From the NCBI GenBank assembly GCA_948438565.1, contig CAOJLW010000143.1, positions 1 to 5,915 of the forward strand: a DNA stretch of 5,915 bases, given 5' to 3'. A model generated the notes under the pieces. That model was not told the origin of the DNA and did no database searches. It saw only the letters and a program-made list of their open reading frames with translations. Position 1 is the stretch's first letter, and each line of letters opens with the position of its first letter. Made by a program: the position numbers and the translations under genes. The DNA comes from an uncultured Lachnospiraceae bacterium. GTDB lineage: Bacteria > Bacillota > Clostridia > Lachnospirales > Lachnospiraceae. Below, piece by piece: positions 4,718-5,915 of the stretch.

Positions 4718-5914
4718 TTACGGAAGCTCCCGGATACATTTGCGAAGCGGCAAAATCATGGATGGCGATACAGACAGTTCGTCCATGCCCATTTTTACAA
4801 ATTCTGCGGTCAGCTCCAAATCCGCTCCCAATTCGCCGCAGATACCGGCCCATTTACCATATTTGTGAGCGCTGTCTACAATCATCTTGAGCATCCGCAG
4901 AATCGCTTTATGGTGTGGATTATAAAAATCGTCCAATTTTTCATTCTGCCTGTCAATCGCCAGCGTATATTGCGTCAAATCATTCGTGCCGACGCTAAAG
5001 AAATCCACCATCTGCGCCAGTTCATCGCTAATCATCACGGCCGCCGGCGTCTCAATCATAATCCCCTGCTCCGGTTTCTTAAACGGCACGCCCTCTTTTT
5101 CCAGCTCCTGTTCCACTTCTGCTACAATCGCATAGATCTGTTCCACTTCTTCCGTCGAAGTAATCATCGGATACATAATCGAAAGGTTGCCGTACATCGT
5201 CGCGCGTAACAGCGCGCGCAGCTGCGTCTTAAAAATATCCGGCTGTTTTAAGCAAATGCGGATTGCACGATAGCCAAGCGCCGGATTGTCCTCTTTGCCC
5301 AAGTTAAAATAATCCACCTGTTTGTCCGCGCCGATATCTAACGTACGGATAATGACTTTCCGTTCTCCCATCGTCTGCAACACCTGACGATAAGCCTGAA
5401 GCTGCTCCTCTTCTGTCGGGAACGAATCCCGTCCCAAATACAAAAATTCACTGCGGAACAACCCGATGCCGCCCGCGTCGTTTTCCAGCACATATCCGAC
5501 GTCGCCCACGCCGCCGATATTGGCGTAGACATTGATCTTTCGACCGCTCAGCGTCACATTCTCCTGGCCTTTTAATTCTTGTAACAGACGCAGCTTCTCT
5601 TTCTCCTGTTCTATGCGTTGCGCCACTTCCTCACAGACGAATGCATTCGGTTCAAAAATAACCTCGCCCTTGATTCCGTCTACCACCGCCTGCGTGCCCG
5701 TTTCAATTTTATCCAAATCCAACGGCACGCCAATCAACGCCGGAATATTCATCATACGCGCCAAAATAGAGGTATGGGAATTGGCCGATCCATGCACGGT
5801 GACAAACGCCAGTATTTTTTCTTTATCCATCTGTACCGTTTCACTGGGACTTAAATCGTCCGCAACAATAATCGAAGGCTCTTTAAAATCAAAGTCATTA
5901 TCCGTGCGTCCGCT
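4718..5914 (-). CDS. ptsI: PTS Enzyme I (phosphoenolpyruvate-protein phosphotransferase), 5' end off window
   Basis: A cytoplasmic enzyme that takes phosphate from PEP onto a histidine and passes it to HPr, starting the sugar phosphotransferase cascade. 398 C-terminal residues are visible of an expected ~540-575; the start codon lies beyond the right edge. The frame is open up to base 5914, so Met at 5830 is internal (preceding residues SIIVADDLSPSETVQ match the family). The phospho-accepting His is visible residue 47 in VTVHGSANSHTSILAR; clostridial enzymes use this HGS-NSH form instead of the GGRTSH of E. coli. The PEP-binding TIM barrel shows GIGLFRSEFLYL, RTLDIGADK, ALGYRAIRICL, PMITSTEEVEQI, GIMIETPAAVMISDEL and SVGTNDLTQYTLAIDR, and the catalytic Cys is in GKWAGICGELGADLE near the C-terminus. 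All key residues are intact. A 6-bp inverted repeat (CTTCCG 4706-4711 / CGGAAG 4721-4726) spans the stop codon. ptsH would be expected upstream, outside the window. Confidence 0.96.
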   Translation of the reverse strand, partial: SGRTDNDFDFKEPSIIVADDLSPSETVQMDKEKILAFVTVHGSANSHTSILARMMNIPALIGVPLDLDKIETGTQAVVDGIKGEVIFEPNAFVCEEVAQRIEQEKEKLRLLQELKGQENVTLSGRKINVYANIGGVGDVGYVLENDAGGIGLFRSEFLYLGRDSFPTEEEQLQAYRQVLQTMGERKVIIRTLDIGADKQVDYFNLGKEDNPALGYRAIRICLKQPDIFKTQLRALLRATMYGNLSIMYPMITSTEEVEQIYAIVAEVEQELEKEGVPFKKPEQGIMIETPAAVMISDELAQMVDFFSVGTNDLTQYTLAIDRQNEKLDDFYNPHHKAILRMLKMIVDSAHKYGKWAGICGELGADLELTAEFVKMGMDELSVSPSMILPLRKCIRELP

Positions 5915-5915
5915 T

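Noticed and set aside
5828..5830. ATG 5830 as the start of a shorter Enzyme I
   Set aside because: The frame stays open to the edge and the upstream residues match Enzyme I, so the gene is cut by the window and does not start here.

Overview
The window looks like a chromosomal segment of a Clostridia-type Firmicute, most likely a Lachnospiraceae relative. Three things suggest this: a T-box leader in front of an aminoacyl-tRNA synthetase gene, strong Shine-Dalgarno sites of the AGGAGG kind, and a clostridial-style PTS Enzyme I. This placement is inferred from gene content and style, because no database search was possible. No rRNA, tRNA, insertion sequence, CRISPR array or prophage gene is visible.

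Layout. (1) Bases 1-768, minus strand: the first 256 codons of an aspartyl-tRNA synthetase, cut by the left edge. (2) Bases 769-1139: its regulatory leader, with a minus-strand promoter, a full T-box riboswitch and an intrinsic terminator. (3) Bases about 1155-1254: a divergent plus-strand promoter and a short 5' UTR with a hairpin. (4) Bases 1255-2726, plus strand: a tight two-gene operon encoding a TerD-family protein with a long disordered N-terminal extension and an AIM24-family protein. (5) Bases 2738-3841, minus strand: a phosphoribosyltransferase with a C-terminal TRSP domain, convergent with the operon across 11 bp. (6) Bases 3915-4595, minus strand: an uncharacterised protein, with a strong hairpin terminator after it. 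(7) Bases 4718-5914, minus strand: the C-terminal two thirds of PTS Enzyme I (ptsI), cut by the right edge.

How the parts fit. The TerD, AIM24 and PRTase-TRSP genes resemble pieces of the Ter (tellurite/stress) gene neighbourhoods described by comparative genomics. In those, TerD-like proteins are proposed to assemble at the membrane and the PRTase to help make a nucleoside-like metabolite. The usual TerC, TerB, ATP-grasp and HAD partners are not in this window. The AspRS is unlike the common bacterial enzyme: it has the alphaproteobacterial-type motif 2 region and a His where discriminating enzymes have Leu. Its T-box specifier reads AAC (Asn), with GAA (Glu) one base upstream. Together these point to a non-discriminating AspRS controlled by tRNA-Asn (and possibly tRNA-Glu) that feeds an indirect Asn-tRNA route. 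If so, gatCAB genes could lie just beyond base 1. ptsI is housekeeping and shows no visible functional link to the rest.
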